A stretch of DNA of 64,000 bases from Bacteroidota bacterium. Its GTDB lineage: Bacteria > Bacteroidota > Bacteroidia > Bacteroidales > F082. Positions 16,955 to 26,473 of the stretch are shown one piece after another. Position 1 is the stretch's first letter; every line of letters starts with the position of its first letter. Below the pieces are notes generated by a model. It saw only the letters and a program-made list of their open reading frames with translations. It ran no database searches and had not been told where the DNA came from. Position numbers and translations under genes: made by a program. The stretch covers positions 496,001 to 560,000 of the forward strand of contig JAHLLA010000001.1 of assembly GCA_020444415.1 (NCBI GenBank), read 5' to 3'.

Positions 16955-17473
16955 ATGAAAAAAATAGTATACATTCTGTTTATGCTTTTATTTGCCGCTT
17001 CTTCTAATGCCCAGATGTATGAGAAACAGGTGGGATTGCGATTGGGTGTCACGTCTGGTATAAGTGGTAAAATTATCAAGAACGACCGCACTGCAATTGA
17101 AGGCATATTAGGTTTTCGTGATGGCGGTATTCAAATAGTTGGACTCGCTGAATCATACCACCCACTGATTAAAACAAATACCACCCATTGGATGATTTAT
17201 TTCGGCGGGGGTGCTCATTTAGGATATATTAATGGATACAACCGGGTAAGGCGGTGGAGCAACACCAACGGATATTATTATGAAGAACAAAGAGTTGCAG
17301 GAATGGTGCTGGGCCTCGATGCCGTTATTGGAACAGATTATACTTTTAACAGGATTCCCATCACCCTTACTTTAGCGTTTAAACCATACCTCGAACTTCA
17401 GGATTTCAGGAAAGTGAAAGTGAACTTCTGGGATGTTGGATTTGGCATAAAATACAGTTTTAAAAATAGATAA
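16955..17473 (+). CDS. Secreted outer-membrane beta-barrel-like protein
   Basis: From the ATG at 16955 it has 172 residues: a signal peptide (MKKIVYILFMLLFAASSNAQ) and then alternating hydrophobic and polar strands (VGLRLGVTSGISGKI, HWMIYFGGGAHLGYI) ending in FGIKYSFKNR, a plausible barrel end. A longer in-frame reading to 16781 would overlap the lipoprotein gene and lacks a signal. The specific function is unknown. It is part of the ECF operon. Confidence 0.72.
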   Translation: MKKIVYILFMLLFAASSNAQMYEKQVGLRLGVTSGISGKIIKNDRTAIEGILGFRDGGIQIVGLAESYHPLIKTNTTHWMIYFGGGAHLGYINGYNRVRRWSNTNGYYYEEQRVAGMVLGLDAVIGTDYTFNRIPITLTLAFKPYLELQDFRKVKVNFWDVGFGIKYSFKNR

Positions 17474-17490
17474 CCATAAAATTACTCGTT

Positions 17491-18198
17491 ATGAATAAAA
17501 TGAAAATATGTACATTGATCATTGCACTTTTTGGTGCAATTATTATTCAGGCACAGGAAGAAGAAGAAATGAAATTGCTGTTCCATAAAAAGGACAAGCC
17601 TGAAACTGAAAAACAAAAAATTGACAACGGTGGGTATGGTTCCGTTAGTGCGGGGTGGACACAAATCGATGGTAAAGATGCAATGGTAATCGGAGCAAGA
17701 GCAGCCTGGATTGCCAATCATCATTTTTCACTGGGACTGGCCGGTCGTGGCTTTTTTAATAATTTTAATAACGATACCTATTATGAGCCTGACTACGACC
17801 CAAATTATGATCCAACATACTCGCTTTCTGGTGGTTATGGAGGCCTTCTCCTTGAACCTATCATTGCACCTATGTCGCCTGTACACGTTTCATTCCCGAT
17901 ATTAATTGGAGCTGGAGGGGTGGCAACAACGCCAGTTAACTGGCATTACATCGATTACAGCAACTACTATTATTATAGCAATGATGCTTACTTTGTCATC
18001 GAACCCGGTGTAGACCTTGAATTTAACATCACGAAATTTTTCCGTATCGCCCTGGGCGGAAGTTACCGTTATACGAGCGATATTTATTTACAGCATAAAT
18101 ATTTAAATGACCTTGATGAAACTGTTTATAAAAACGTATCCAAAGATGCACTGCGTGGATTTAATGTAGATATTTCTTTAAAATTTGGTTGGTTTTAG
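17491..18198 (+). CDS. Secreted outer-membrane beta-barrel-like protein
   Basis: This 235-residue protein has a signal peptide (MNKMKICTLIIALFGAIIIQAQ), a short charged linker (EEEEMKLLFHKKDKPE), then strand-rich sequence with many Tyr and Asn residues and a C-terminal aromatic end (DISLKFGWF) typical of outer-membrane barrels. The start is 17 bases after the preceding gene's stop, and a strong terminator follows at 18224. It closes the ECF operon. No known function. Confidence 0.72.
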   Translation: MNKMKICTLIIALFGAIIIQAQEEEEMKLLFHKKDKPETEKQKIDNGGYGSVSAGWTQIDGKDAMVIGARAAWIANHHFSLGLAGRGFFNNFNNDTYYEPDYDPNYDPTYSLSGGYGGLLLEPIIAPMSPVHVSFPILIGAGGVATTPVNWHYIDYSNYYYYSNDAYFVIEPGVDLEFNITKFFRIALGGSYRYTSDIYLQHKYLNDLDETVYKNVSKDALRGFNVDISLKFGWF

Positions 18199-18223
18199 CC
18201 AACTTTTTAACAAACAGGCAGTG

Positions 18224-18251
18224 AGCCGTCATTTTTTTGACGGCTTTTTTT
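18224..18251 (+). terminator. Intrinsic terminator of the ECF operon
   Basis: AGCCGTCA (18224-18231) pairs with TGACGGCT (18238-18245) followed by six T. Confidence 0.85.
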
Positions 18252-18331
18252 ATGCCCGATTAAAAAATCCTGAAGATAATTATTTTGTATTTTAGCTAAA
18301 ACACCTTTTCACTCAATAAACAAGATCAAAA

Positions 18332-18991
18332 ATGAAAAAAAAGAGATTTGCGGTCGTACTATCAGGAAGTGGCGTGTATGATGGCGCGGAAATACACGAA
18401 GCCACACTTACCATGTTGGCCATTGCCAAAGCCGGCGCTACCTACCAGTGTTTTGCACCGGATATAAAACAACACCATGTGATCAACCACCTCAACGGAA
18501 AAGAAATGCAGGAAGAACGCAATGTGCTTATAGAATCCGCCCGGATTGCAAGAGGTGATATAAAACCCATGGATAATTTTGATGCAAAAGATTATGATGC
18601 ATTAATTTTCCCAGGTGGGTTTGGAGCAGCTAAAAATTTATCGACAGTTGCCTTCAAAGGTCCAGATGCAGAGGTAAACCCTGATGTTGAAAAAGCAGTA
18701 AAAGACATGCTTGTATTGAAAAAACCTATTGGTGCTTTGTGCATTTCGCCGGCTTTTATCGCCAAAATTATTGGAGAGGGCGTGGAAGTGACCATCGGCA
18801 GCGATGAAGGTACAGCAGGGGCCATCAATGCAATGGGCGGTAAACATGTTGTTACAACGCATGGCGAAGTTACGATTGATAAAAAATTCAATGTATTTAC
18901 AACCCCTTGCTATATGCTGGATGCCACCATTCTTGATATTGAACAAGGCGCAACGAATATTGTAAATGCCATGATGGAAACCATGAAGTAA
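18332..18991 (+). CDS. elbB: ElbB-type glyoxalase (DJ-1/PfpI superfamily)
   Basis: This 219-residue protein matches the ElbB/ES1 branch of the DJ-1/PfpI fold. The start reads FAVVLSGSGVYDGAEIHEA, the elbow cysteine is in KPIGALCISPAFIA (about residue 137), and GSDEGTAGAINAMGG follows. ElbB has glyoxalase-type activity on small aldehydes and has been linked to isoprenoid synthesis; its physiological role is not firm. It is probably co-transcribed with the nitronate monooxygenase gene 50 bases downstream, although a dispersed repeat lies between them. Confidence 0.88.
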   Translation: MKKKRFAVVLSGSGVYDGAEIHEATLTMLAIAKAGATYQCFAPDIKQHHVINHLNGKEMQEERNVLIESARIARGDIKPMDNFDAKDYDALIFPGGFGAAKNLSTVAFKGPDAEVNPDVEKAVKDMLVLKKPIGALCISPAFIAKIIGEGVEVTIGSDEGTAGAINAMGGKHVVTTHGEVTIDKKFNVFTTPCYMLDATILDIEQGATNIVNAMMETMK

Positions 18992-18997
18992 CACCTT

Positions 18998-19027
18998 TGT
19001 CATTCTGAGCATAGCGAAGAATCTCAC
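18998..19027. repeat. Dispersed Bacteroidetes-type repeat
   Basis: TGTCATTCTGAGC followed by AGCGAAGAATCTCA is a short intergenic repeat of a type common in Bacteroidetes genomes. It fills most of the gap between elbB and the next gene. Confidence 0.5.
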
Positions 19028-19041
19028 CATACCAAAAACGT

Positions 19042-19986
19042 ATGAACAGTATAACAACATTATTCAACATCAAATACCCCATCATTCAGGGTGGTATGAT
19101 CTGGTGCAGTGGATGGAAACTGGCATCTGGGGTAAGTAATGCAGGAGGTCTGGGCTTGATTGGCACAGGTTCCATGTATCCCGAAGTAGCTGAAGAACAT
19201 ATTAAAAAATGCAAAGCAGCCACCGACAAACCTTTTGGAGTAAATATCCCCTTACTCTATCCGCAAACTGACGAAATCGTTTCTATCGTTATAAAAGAAG
19301 GTGTAAAAATAGTCTTTACTTCAGCCGGCAATCCCGCTAAGTACACATCATTGCTAAAGGAAAATGGCATAACTGTCGTGCATGTAGTTGCCAATAAAAA
19401 ATTTGCTCTAAAAGCAGTTGATGCCGGGGTAGATGCCATTGTTGCAGAAGGATTTGAAGCCGGTGGTCATAACGGACTTGAAGAAACAACCACCATGGTG
19501 CTCATTCCCATGATTAGAAAAGTTACCAATATCCCATTAATTGCCGCCGGGGGAATTGGGTCGGGGCAGGCCATTTTTGCTGCCATAGCGCTGGGTGCTG
19601 ATGGTGTGCAGATCGGGAGCCGCTTTGCAGCATCCGCTGAATCATCAGCACATCAGAATTTTCAAAATGCAATTGTTCAAGCCGATGACGGTGATACACT
19701 GTTGACTCTCAAACAAGTGATTCCTGTGAGATTAATAAAAAATGAATTTTTGCAACAGGTACAGCAATTAGAAAAATCCGGGGCTACCAAAGAAGACCTG
19801 ATCAAACTACTCGGTCGAGGCCGTGCTAAAAAAGGCATGTTTGAAGGCAATACGGCAGAAGGCGAACTCGAAATTGGCCAGGTTTCTTCCATGATTGATA
19901 CCATTGAACCTGTCGATAAGATCATGAATATCCTGATTTCAGAATTTAATGAAGCATCAGATCATCTAAATGGACTAAAACTCTAA
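19042..19986 (+). CDS. Nitronate monooxygenase family FMN protein
   Basis: This 314-residue TIM-barrel flavoprotein has the start KYPIIQGGMIWCSGWKLAS, the active-site segment EGFEAGGHNGLEE (His near residue 147) and phosphate-binding loops LIAAGGIGSGQAI and DGVQIGSRFAAS. The family includes 2-nitropropane dioxygenases, which oxidise nitronates, and the related FabK enoyl-ACP reductases. The two are hard to separate by eye, so an FMN-dependent oxidoreductase is sure and the exact reaction is not. Confidence 0.82.
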   Translation: MNSITTLFNIKYPIIQGGMIWCSGWKLASGVSNAGGLGLIGTGSMYPEVAEEHIKKCKAATDKPFGVNIPLLYPQTDEIVSIVIKEGVKIVFTSAGNPAKYTSLLKENGITVVHVVANKKFALKAVDAGVDAIVAEGFEAGGHNGLEETTTMVLIPMIRKVTNIPLIAAGGIGSGQAIFAAIALGADGVQIGSRFAASAESSAHQNFQNAIVQADDGDTLLTLKQVIPVRLIKNEFLQQVQQLEKSGATKEDLIKLLGRGRAKKGMFEGNTAEGELEIGQVSSMIDTIEPVDKIMNILISEFNEASDHLNGLKL

Positions 19987-20015
19987 GTTACATTAGATTC
20001 TTCCAAATATTTTTT

Positions 20016-20023
20016 TAACTTTG
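20016..20023 (+). promoter_or_regulatory. Putative -7 box for acyl-CoA dehydrogenase/etf genes
   Basis: TAACTTTG matches TAnnTTTG, 43 bases ahead of the acyl-CoA dehydrogenase ATG. I see no clear -33 match. Confidence 0.45.
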
Positions 20024-20066
20024 TTAAGCTTCATTTATTTTCTTTTTCACTAATTATCAGTTAATT

Positions 20067-21209
20067 ATGAATTTTGAGTTCACAGAAGAGCAATTAATGA
20101 TCAAACAGGCAGCAAGAGATTATGCCGAGAGAGAATTAATTCAGGATGTTTTGGAACGAGATGCCAAAGCGGAATTCCCGACAAAACATATAAAAAACCT
20201 GGCAGAACTGGGTTTTATGGGTATGATGGTCGACCCGAAATACGATGGCAGTGGCATGGACACCGTATCCTACGTGCTGGCGATGGAGGAACTTTCAAAA
20301 ATAGATTCTTCCACAAGTGTGATCATTTCAGTGAATAATTCGCTGGTTTGCTATGGACTTCAAAAATTCGGAACAGAAGAACAAAAGGAAAAATACCTGA
20401 AGCCTTTGGCGCGTGGTGATCACATCGGGGCTTTTCTTCTGTCAGAGCCTGAAGCCGGTTCCGACGCCATGCACCAGCACACAAAAGCTGAAGACAAAGG
20501 CGATCATTACCTGCTGAATGGAACCAAAAACTGGATCACGAGTGGCAATTCGGCATCCACCTATATCGTGATGGCACAAACCTATCCTGATAAGGGATAC
20601 AGGGGTATCAATGCATTCATTGTTGAACGAAATTCACCCGGAATCACACTGGGCCCCCACGAAGATAAAATGGGGATGCGAAGCTCCGATACGCATTCGG
20701 TAATGTTCAGCGATGTAAAAGTGCCCAAAGAAAATAAAATTGGCGAAGATGGTTTTGGTTATAAATTCGCCATGAAAGCGCTTGAGGCAGGCCGGATTGG
20801 AATTGCATCACAGGCATTGGGAATTGCCTCGGGTGCTTTTGATCGGGCATTGGCTTATTCAAAAGAACGAAAAGCATTTGGAACCGAGATCGCCAATCAC
20901 CAGGCCATTGCCTTCAAACTTGCAGATATGGCCGTAAAAATTGAAAACGCCCGAAATTTATGTCTGAAAGCCGCCTGGTTAAAAGACCATAACAAACCTT
21001 TCGCCTTTGAAAGTGCCATGGCCAAATTATATGCATCCGATATCGCAATGGAAGTTACGACCGAAGCCGTACAAATACATGGCGGTTATGGCTATGTGAA
21101 AGAATACCATGTGGAACGACTAATGCGTGAAGCTAAACTTACGCAAATTTATGAGGGAACCTCAGAAGTGCAAAAAATTGTGATTTCCCGTTCATTATTA
21201 AGAGAATAA
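20067..21209 (+). CDS. Acyl-CoA dehydrogenase (short-chain/butyryl type)
   Basis: This 380-residue flavoprotein carries out the first oxidation of beta-oxidation. Visible signatures are LSEPEAGSDAM (FAD/substrate loop), GTKNWITSG, QIHGGYGYVKEYHVERLMRE and the catalytic Glu in QIYEGTSEVQ near residue 363, the position used by short- and medium-chain enzymes. Electrons go to EtfAB, encoded immediately downstream (23 bases). Bcd-like C4 specificity is possible but not proven. Confidence 0.93.
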   Translation: MNFEFTEEQLMIKQAARDYAERELIQDVLERDAKAEFPTKHIKNLAELGFMGMMVDPKYDGSGMDTVSYVLAMEELSKIDSSTSVIISVNNSLVCYGLQKFGTEEQKEKYLKPLARGDHIGAFLLSEPEAGSDAMHQHTKAEDKGDHYLLNGTKNWITSGNSASTYIVMAQTYPDKGYRGINAFIVERNSPGITLGPHEDKMGMRSSDTHSVMFSDVKVPKENKIGEDGFGYKFAMKALEAGRIGIASQALGIASGAFDRALAYSKERKAFGTEIANHQAIAFKLADMAVKIENARNLCLKAAWLKDHNKPFAFESAMAKLYASDIAMEVTTEAVQIHGGYGYVKEYHVERLMREAKLTQIYEGTSEVQKIVISRSLLRE

Positions 21210-21232
21210 AACAATAACCAATATATTTCGAT

Positions 21233-21970
21233 ATGAAAATACTTGTATTAATCAGTAACGTGCCCGACACGACTACAAAAATCAGGTTCGTTGACAACAA
21301 TAAAGCATTCGACACCAGTGGTGTACAATGGATCATCAATCCATGGGACGAGTTGGCTTTGACCCGTGCCGTTGAACTGAAAGAAGCAGGCGGTGTGGAA
21401 ACAATTACCGTTGCCAATGTGGGTGAAAGCATAACGGAGCCTACCTTACGCAAAGCACTTGCCGTTGGTGCCGATGATGCGATTCGCATCGACACAAAAC
21501 CCAAAGATGCATACTTTGTGGCATCACAACTGGCAGAGATCGCCAAAAATTTTGACGTGATCATGGTAGGAATTGAAGCTTCTGATTACAATGGTTCGGC
21601 TGTTGGTGGAATGCTTGCTGAACTTCTCGATTTCAATTCAGTCTCAGCCGTATCAGGCATGAATATTGAAAACGGACAACTGACACTAACCAGGGAAATT
21701 GACGGCGGACAACAGAAAATTTCAGTGAAAACACCGGTGGTAACTATCGTTCAGAAAGGTATTGCAATTGACCCCAGGATTCCGGCCATGCGCGGCATCA
21801 TGATGGCCCGAAAAAAGCCATTAAAAGTTGTTCCTGCGGTTGAAGCAGGAGAAAAAACATCCTATGTAAATTTTGAACTTCCACCACCAAAAGCTGCATG
21901 CAAAATGGTTGAAGAAGATAATGTGAAGGAATTGGTTCGCCTACTACAGGAAGAAGCAAAAGCACTTTAA
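21233..21970 (+). CDS. etfB: Electron transfer flavoprotein beta subunit
   Basis: This 245-residue EtfB starts MKILVLISNVPDTTTKIRF and has the family segments NPWDELALTRAVELKE, VGADDAIRID and VGIEASDYNGSAVGGML. With EtfA it accepts electrons from acyl-CoA dehydrogenase, whose gene lies immediately upstream. The probable partner for re-oxidation is the membrane Fe-S protein at 1914-3989. The gene is 25 bases from etfA. Confidence 0.93.
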   Translation: MKILVLISNVPDTTTKIRFVDNNKAFDTSGVQWIINPWDELALTRAVELKEAGGVETITVANVGESITEPTLRKALAVGADDAIRIDTKPKDAYFVASQLAEIAKNFDVIMVGIEASDYNGSAVGGMLAELLDFNSVSAVSGMNIENGQLTLTREIDGGQQKISVKTPVVTIVQKGIAIDPRIPAMRGIMMARKKPLKVVPAVEAGEKTSYVNFELPPPKAACKMVEEDNVKELVRLLQEEAKAL

Positions 21971-21995
21971 TTTATTCATCTGAAAAATAGAAAAA

Positions 21996-22964
21996 ATGTC
22001 AATATTAGTATATACAGAAAATTGGGATGGTAAATTCAAAAAATTAAGTTTTGAACTCGTATCCTATGCCAAAGCACTGGCCAACGAATTAAGTACCACC
22101 GTAACAGCCCTTTCAATAGGTAAGGTGGCTGATGAAGAATTAAAAAAGCTGGGTAATTACGGTGCTTCTAAAATCTTAAATGTTGCTGAGGACCGGTTTG
22201 AAAACCTCGACAATAAAGCCCTTGCATTGGCGGTCGCCAACGCAGCCAAGTCAGAAGGATCAAAGGCGGTGGTTTTTGCCCACAACAACCTTGGTAAAGC
22301 AATTGCACCAAGGGTTTCGGTAAAACTTGATGGTGGCATGGTAACAGGTGTTACCGAATTACCCGAAAGCACTGACCCTATTATTGTTAAAAAGAAAGTA
22401 TTTACCGGTAAAGCGTTTGCCAATATCCAGATTCATGCGGATATTAAAATATTAACACTGGCACAAAACTCTTTTGAGTTGATCGAAACTGATAACAATG
22501 CCGTTATCGAATCATTCGATGCGGGTGTTTCTGACGATGTTTTCTCAACTACCTTGAATGAAACAAACAAGGTAACCGGCAAAGTTCTTCTTACCGATGC
22601 AGAAATAGTTGTTTCAGGAGGACGTGGATTTAAAGGACCTGAAAACTGGGGCATTTTAGAAGAGTTGGCAGATGTGCTAGGTGCAGGTATGGCTTGTTCA
22701 CGACCTGTTTCCGACGAAGGTTGGCGCGGTCATGAGGAACATGTAGGACAGACCGGAAAAATCATTGCGCCAAACCTGTATTTCGCATTCGGAATTTCAG
22801 GTGCCATACAGCACCTGGGTGGAGTGAACTCGTCAAAAGTTATTGTGGCGGTAAATAAAGATGCTGAAGCACCTATTTTTGAAGCTGCAGATTATGGTAT
22901 TGTTGGCGATCTCTTCAAAGTTATTCCACAATTAACGGAAGAAATAAAAGCTGTTAAAAGCTAA
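21996..22964 (+). CDS. etfA: Electron transfer flavoprotein alpha subunit
   Basis: This 322-residue EtfA has the FAD-binding C-terminal domain: [49 protein letters not shown] and [19 protein letters not shown]. The N-terminal domain is of normal length with no ferredoxin insert. It forms a heterodimer with EtfB. A hairpin at 22981 follows before the convergent helicase gene. Confidence 0.93.
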   Translation: MSILVYTENWDGKFKKLSFELVSYAKALANELSTTVTALSIGKVADEELKKLGNYGASKILNVAEDRFENLDNKALALAVANAAKSEGSKAVVFAHNNLGKAIAPRVSVKLDGGMVTGVTELPESTDPIIVKKKVFTGKAFANIQIHADIKILTLAQNSFELIETDNNAVIESFDAGVSDDVFSTTLNETNKVTGKVLLTDAEIVVSGGRGFKGPENWGILEELADVLGAGMACSRPVSDEGWRGHEEHVGQTGKIIAPNLYFAFGISGAIQHLGGVNSSKVIVAVNKDAEAPIFEAADYGIVGDLFKVIPQLTEEIKAVKS

Positions 22965-22980
22965 ATAGCAAAAATAAAAC

Positions 22981-23006
22981 CCGCTGAGTAGCCTTGCTCT
23001 CAGCGG
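22981..23006. terminator. Hairpin between convergent etfA and helicase genes
   Basis: CCGCTGAG (22981-22988) pairs with CTCAGCGG (22999-23006). The T-tract on either side is weak, so a bidirectional terminator is probable but not certain. Confidence 0.55.
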
Positions 23007-23049
23007 ATTGATTTTAATCATTTACTGGCTAACTTTTTATGACAATTGA

Positions 23050-25521
23050 TTAAGTTGTCTTTTCATCCTTGTCAAGAAATATCAAATGATGTTGCACAAA
23101 CCGTAATTCAGCATAGCTGTACTTCTCACCCAGTGCGTGCTTCGCTTCACCCAATGAATGTTGACCATTTTTCTTAAAAAAAGAAGAAATTTGTTTCACC
23201 TTCTCGTCACTCAAAAGATCAGAAACGGGCAATTCACCTTTACTGATCAATTGAGCCAAGTGGCCTTCAATAGTTGAAATAACCATTCCCCGTTCGTCGG
23301 CAACTTTTTTTATGTCTTTATACTGTTGCCAAAGTTCAAGGCTGATAAGATGCGTATGCTTTTTGGGTTTTTTTTCAACTGATTTTGACTCTATCGGGGC
23401 AGAAGCAACAACATCATTTTTTTCCCGGTATTCATTCAGTAGTTCGAGTAGTTCATCCCCGTATTTTTCTATTTTCTTTTTTCCCAGCCCATGTACCAGT
23501 TTTAATTCGGCGTGATTGGAAGGCAACTGATTACTCAACGCCCGCATCGACTTGATGGGTAAGATCATATAATGAGGCAATCCCAACTCAGTCGCCTTTT
23601 CATTCCGCCAGTCCTTTAGTTGCGCGTATAATTCCGCGCTGTTAACTTCCTTACTCACAGAAGGTTTTGAACGCTTTGATGCATATTTTTTAGAGGTTTC
23701 CTCTATGGAAGCTCTCGCACGGTCTGAAAGGTAATCCCTTACACTAAATCCATCTTTAACGGCATGGAGGCATGACAATTTATAGGCAGATTCTTCTCGC
23801 AATCTTTCTTCCGCTTTTCCAATAGATTTTTTTATTTCTTTATTGTCTGTTTCTATCGTGAAGGATTCAACTGAGGCGACAATGTGCTGTTTAATTTTAT
23901 CTGAAAAATAGATGGCTGCTTGCTTGATCCGCAGTTGCAAATCCTCATTATTTTCAGCATCATTATTCAGGTTTAGAAGATCAATAATTTGATTCTTGAA
24001 CTTATCCGAAACGCTAACTACTTCCTCACGGATGGATTTATCAAGATTGTGGAGTGTTTCAGTTTGATCAGATTGAAAGCTTTGAGGATTTTCCTTAAGT
24101 ACTTTCTGAAAATAATAGGTGCTTTTTAGCAGTTGTGTAAAGTTGAACAAGTCAAATAATAAATTTTTCTGGTATGCCCTTTTTGATGCTTCCATTTCGG
24201 CCATTCCGGGTGGGTGTGCTTCAGCATTTTTACTGAAACCATCAATGGTTTTATCTGTCTTAAGGCTATTGGGCGAAAAGGGCGAACTCAATATTAAGCC
24301 TTCCAGCGAACGGCACCTGCTGAGTGCCACATACACCTGCCCATGCGCAAAAGCCTGTTCCGAATCTATAATTGCCTTTTCAAAAGTCAGACCCTGGCTT
24401 TTATGAATCGTAATAGCCCAGGCAAGCTTTAGAGGTATCTGGGTAAAGGTACCCTCTACCGTCTCTTTAATTTCCTTGCTATCTTCATCAATGCTGTATT
24501 TGATATTTTGCCACTCCAGAGGCGAAACGTAAACAGGCTCTTCATCCTCAGGGCAATCTACAACCACTTGCTCATCTTCAAAACCGATGATCGTCCCTAT
24601 TTTTCCATTAAAATATCTCTTATCTGGATTGGGGTCATTTTTAACAAACATTACCTGTGCCCCAGTTTTGAGTTCCAAGTCCACATCTGTAGGAAAAGTA
24701 TATTCAGGAAAATTGCCATTGATCTCTGCAACAAAACTTATTTCCTCTTCTTTTAACTCTTTCAATTTAAGTTTGTTTACCCTTTTCGCCTTTGCGTTAT
24801 GGGTGGTAAGGATGATGTAATTTTCGTTATCAGGATTAAAATCGGGACGGTATCTTTTATTAAGTCCTTCAATTACTTCGGTATCAATTCGATTATCACG
24901 AATCTTATTCAGCAAGCCAATAAAATGCTGGTCACTCTGGCGGTACACATGATGCAGGATGATGGTCAGATAATTTGTTTTCCTTAGCGCCTTGCTGCCA
25001 AAAAAGAAAGCGGTTTCATAATGATTTCGCAGCAATTGCCATTCATCTTCTTTAACAACAGGTGCCAGTTGCTGCAGGTCGCCGATCATCAATAATTGTA
25101 CACCGCCAAATGGCTCATTGTTGTTCCTGAATCTTCGTAATGTTTCATCAATACTGTCGAGTAAATCTGCCCTAACCATACTGATTTCATCGATTACCAA
25201 AAGATCCAGACTTTTGATGATATTCCTTTTTTCTTTGCTGAACCGCTTATAGCCTTGCTCTTCTGCACCGGAATAACCGGGTACCTGCGGACCAAAAGAT
25301 ATTTGGAAAAAAGAGTGTATAGTTACACCCCGTGCGTTGATAGCTGCTACGCCGGTGGGAGCCACAACAATCATCCTTTTGGGCGATTTTTCTTTCAAAC
25401 GGTGCAGAAAAGTAGTTTTGCCCGTCCCTGCTTTACCGGTAAGAAATATATGACGATCCGTATATTTTACAAAATCATCGGTAAGCTGAATTTGTGGGTT
25501 ATGGATCGGATTTTCTTTCAC
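23050..25521 (-). CDS. PIF1/RecD2-like helicase with HRDC and C-terminal HTH
   Basis: This 823-residue superfamily 1 helicase has Walker A GKAGTGKTT (29-37), Walker B LLVIDEISMV, a late motif WAITIHKSQGLTFEKAI and QVYVALSRCRSLEGLIL. After a coiled, charged middle region comes an HRDC-like domain (LGLPHYMILPIKSMRALS to LGKKKIEKYGDELLELL) and a C-terminal helix-turn-helix domain (about residues 740-815). It probably unwinds DNA in replication or repair. Proteins of this layout are frequent in Bacteroidetes. It is a stand-alone gene next to the RAYT/REP locus. Confidence 0.85.
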   Translation of the reverse strand: MKENPIHNPQIQLTDDFVKYTDRHIFLTGKAGTGKTTFLHRLKEKSPKRMIVVAPTGVAAINARGVTIHSFFQISFGPQVPGYSGAEEQGYKRFSKEKRNIIKSLDLLVIDEISMVRADLLDSIDETLRRFRNNNEPFGGVQLLMIGDLQQLAPVVKEDEWQLLRNHYETAFFFGSKALRKTNYLTIILHHVYRQSDQHFIGLLNKIRDNRIDTEVIEGLNKRYRPDFNPDNENYIILTTHNAKAKRVNKLKLKELKEEEISFVAEINGNFPEYTFPTDVDLELKTGAQVMFVKNDPNPDKRYFNGKIGTIIGFEDEQVVVDCPEDEEPVYVSPLEWQNIKYSIDEDSKEIKETVEGTFTQIPLKLAWAITIHKSQGLTFEKAIIDSEQAFAHGQVYVALSRCRSLEGLILSSPFSPNSLKTDKTIDGFSKNAEAHPPGMAEMEASKRAYQKNLLFDLFNFTQLLKSTYYFQKVLKENPQSFQSDQTETLHNLDKSIREEVVSVSDKFKNQIIDLLNLNNDAENNEDLQLRIKQAAIYFSDKIKQHIVASVESFTIETDNKEIKKSIGKAEERLREESAYKLSCLHAVKDGFSVRDYLSDRARASIEETSKKYASKRSKPSVSKEVNSAELYAQLKDWRNEKATELGLPHYMILPIKSMRALSNQLPSNHAELKLVHGLGKKKIEKYGDELLELLNEYREKNDVVASAPIESKSVEKKPKKHTHLISLELWQQYKDIKKVADERGMVISTIEGHLAQLISKGELPVSDLLSDEKVKQISSFFKKNGQHSLGEAKHALGEKYSYAELRFVQHHLIFLDKDEKTT

Positions 25522-25580
25522 GGCACTGCATGGTTTTCGGGGTTTCGAAGATAAGAAAAATCATTTAAAACTTGCCTCCA

Positions 25581-25785
25581 GCACGTTGAATAGACCTTTC
25601 ATGTCGTGCTGATTCCAAAACGAAGTGGTGGAAACAGTCTCCTGAAAGGTTGAAAATCCTGTAAAATTTTTTTGAAAAAACCTTATTTTTCAACCTTTCA
25701 GGTCACCATCGCAAGGGCCGGCTTCGACCTGAAAGGTTAGAGGGTTGCCTGACCTTTCAGGTGGACTTGCTCCTGAAAGGTCGAA
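25581..25785. repeat. REP-like palindromic array, downstream side of RAYT
   Basis: ACCTTTCAGGT and its complement ACCTGAAAGGT alternate here. The core AACCTTTCAGGTC (25692-25704) pairs with GACCTGAAAGGTT (25726-25738), a perfect 13-bp inverted repeat with a 21-base loop. More half-sites are at 25632, 25753 and 25772. A segment starting GTGCTGATTCC (25606) and the following core unit both recur as diverged copies across the transposase gene. Confidence 0.85.
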
Positions 25786-25795
25786 AAGTGACATA

Positions 25796-26422
25796 TCATT
25801 CAATTAAATATTCTTTTAAGCCCTGTTTTGTCTTGTTTTCATTATGAAATAAAACAAACTCATCTCCTGATCCAAATAATGAAAGAACATAATCCCTTTT
25901 AATTTTTGTTGAGCTATTAGATAAAAAAGCTTTGTAAGAGGAATACTTCCAGGTTGTATAATCATCAACTATTCCATGATGAAATGGATTTCGATGAATA
26001 TAGTTTATAACATAGATCAAGTAATCATCATCGTCAACCAATATTCGTTTAAAAGGATACAAAAACACCCTTCCTTTTCGGTTGTAAATTTTATTGTATG
26101 ATTTGGAATAACTGTTAAAGAAATTGCTGAAAGCCTGAAGAATCAATTTCTCCTGTTCTTCTTTAACTGATCGGAATAATTTGTCGGGTATTTTATCAAA
26201 TTCCTTTATGGTAACTAAAAGATGGAAATGATTTGGCACTAAACAATATGAAGGTAGGTCACTCCACGGCAATATATATCGTTCCAATTTTTGCAAAAAA
26301 TAGAAGTAATCATCCTTCGAATTAAACAAATTTTCATTTCCAATTGCTCTGTTCAGTATATGGTAAGTTTCACCAAATTGAAGTTTCTCGTAAAAGTTTG
26401 TTGTTTTAAAATATGCTGACAT
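25796..26422 (-). mobile_element. REP-associated tyrosine transposase (RAYT, Y1/HUH)
   Basis: This 208-residue protein belongs to the IS200-like Y1 transposase superfamily, REP-associated branch. The HUH motif is NHFHLLV (His65 and His67), and the region DDDYLIYVINYIHRNPFHHG (131-150) holds the candidate catalytic tyrosine and the RAYT-typical YIHRNP. RAYTs cut and join single-stranded REP hairpins. The gene is intact and flanked on both sides by arrays of 13-bp palindromes, so substrate and enzyme are together. RAYTs are thought to be domesticated and to spread REPs rather than themselves. Confidence 0.9.
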
Positions 26423-26473
26423 TTTCGAAAAAAATCTAATTGTATAAAATTAGCGAAATATCTTGAGAGTTTT

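Noticed and set aside
25796-26422. Complete IS200/IS605 insertion sequence
   Set aside because: There is no TnpB partner, and the flanks are REP-type palindrome arrays, which fit RAYT better than a mobile IS.
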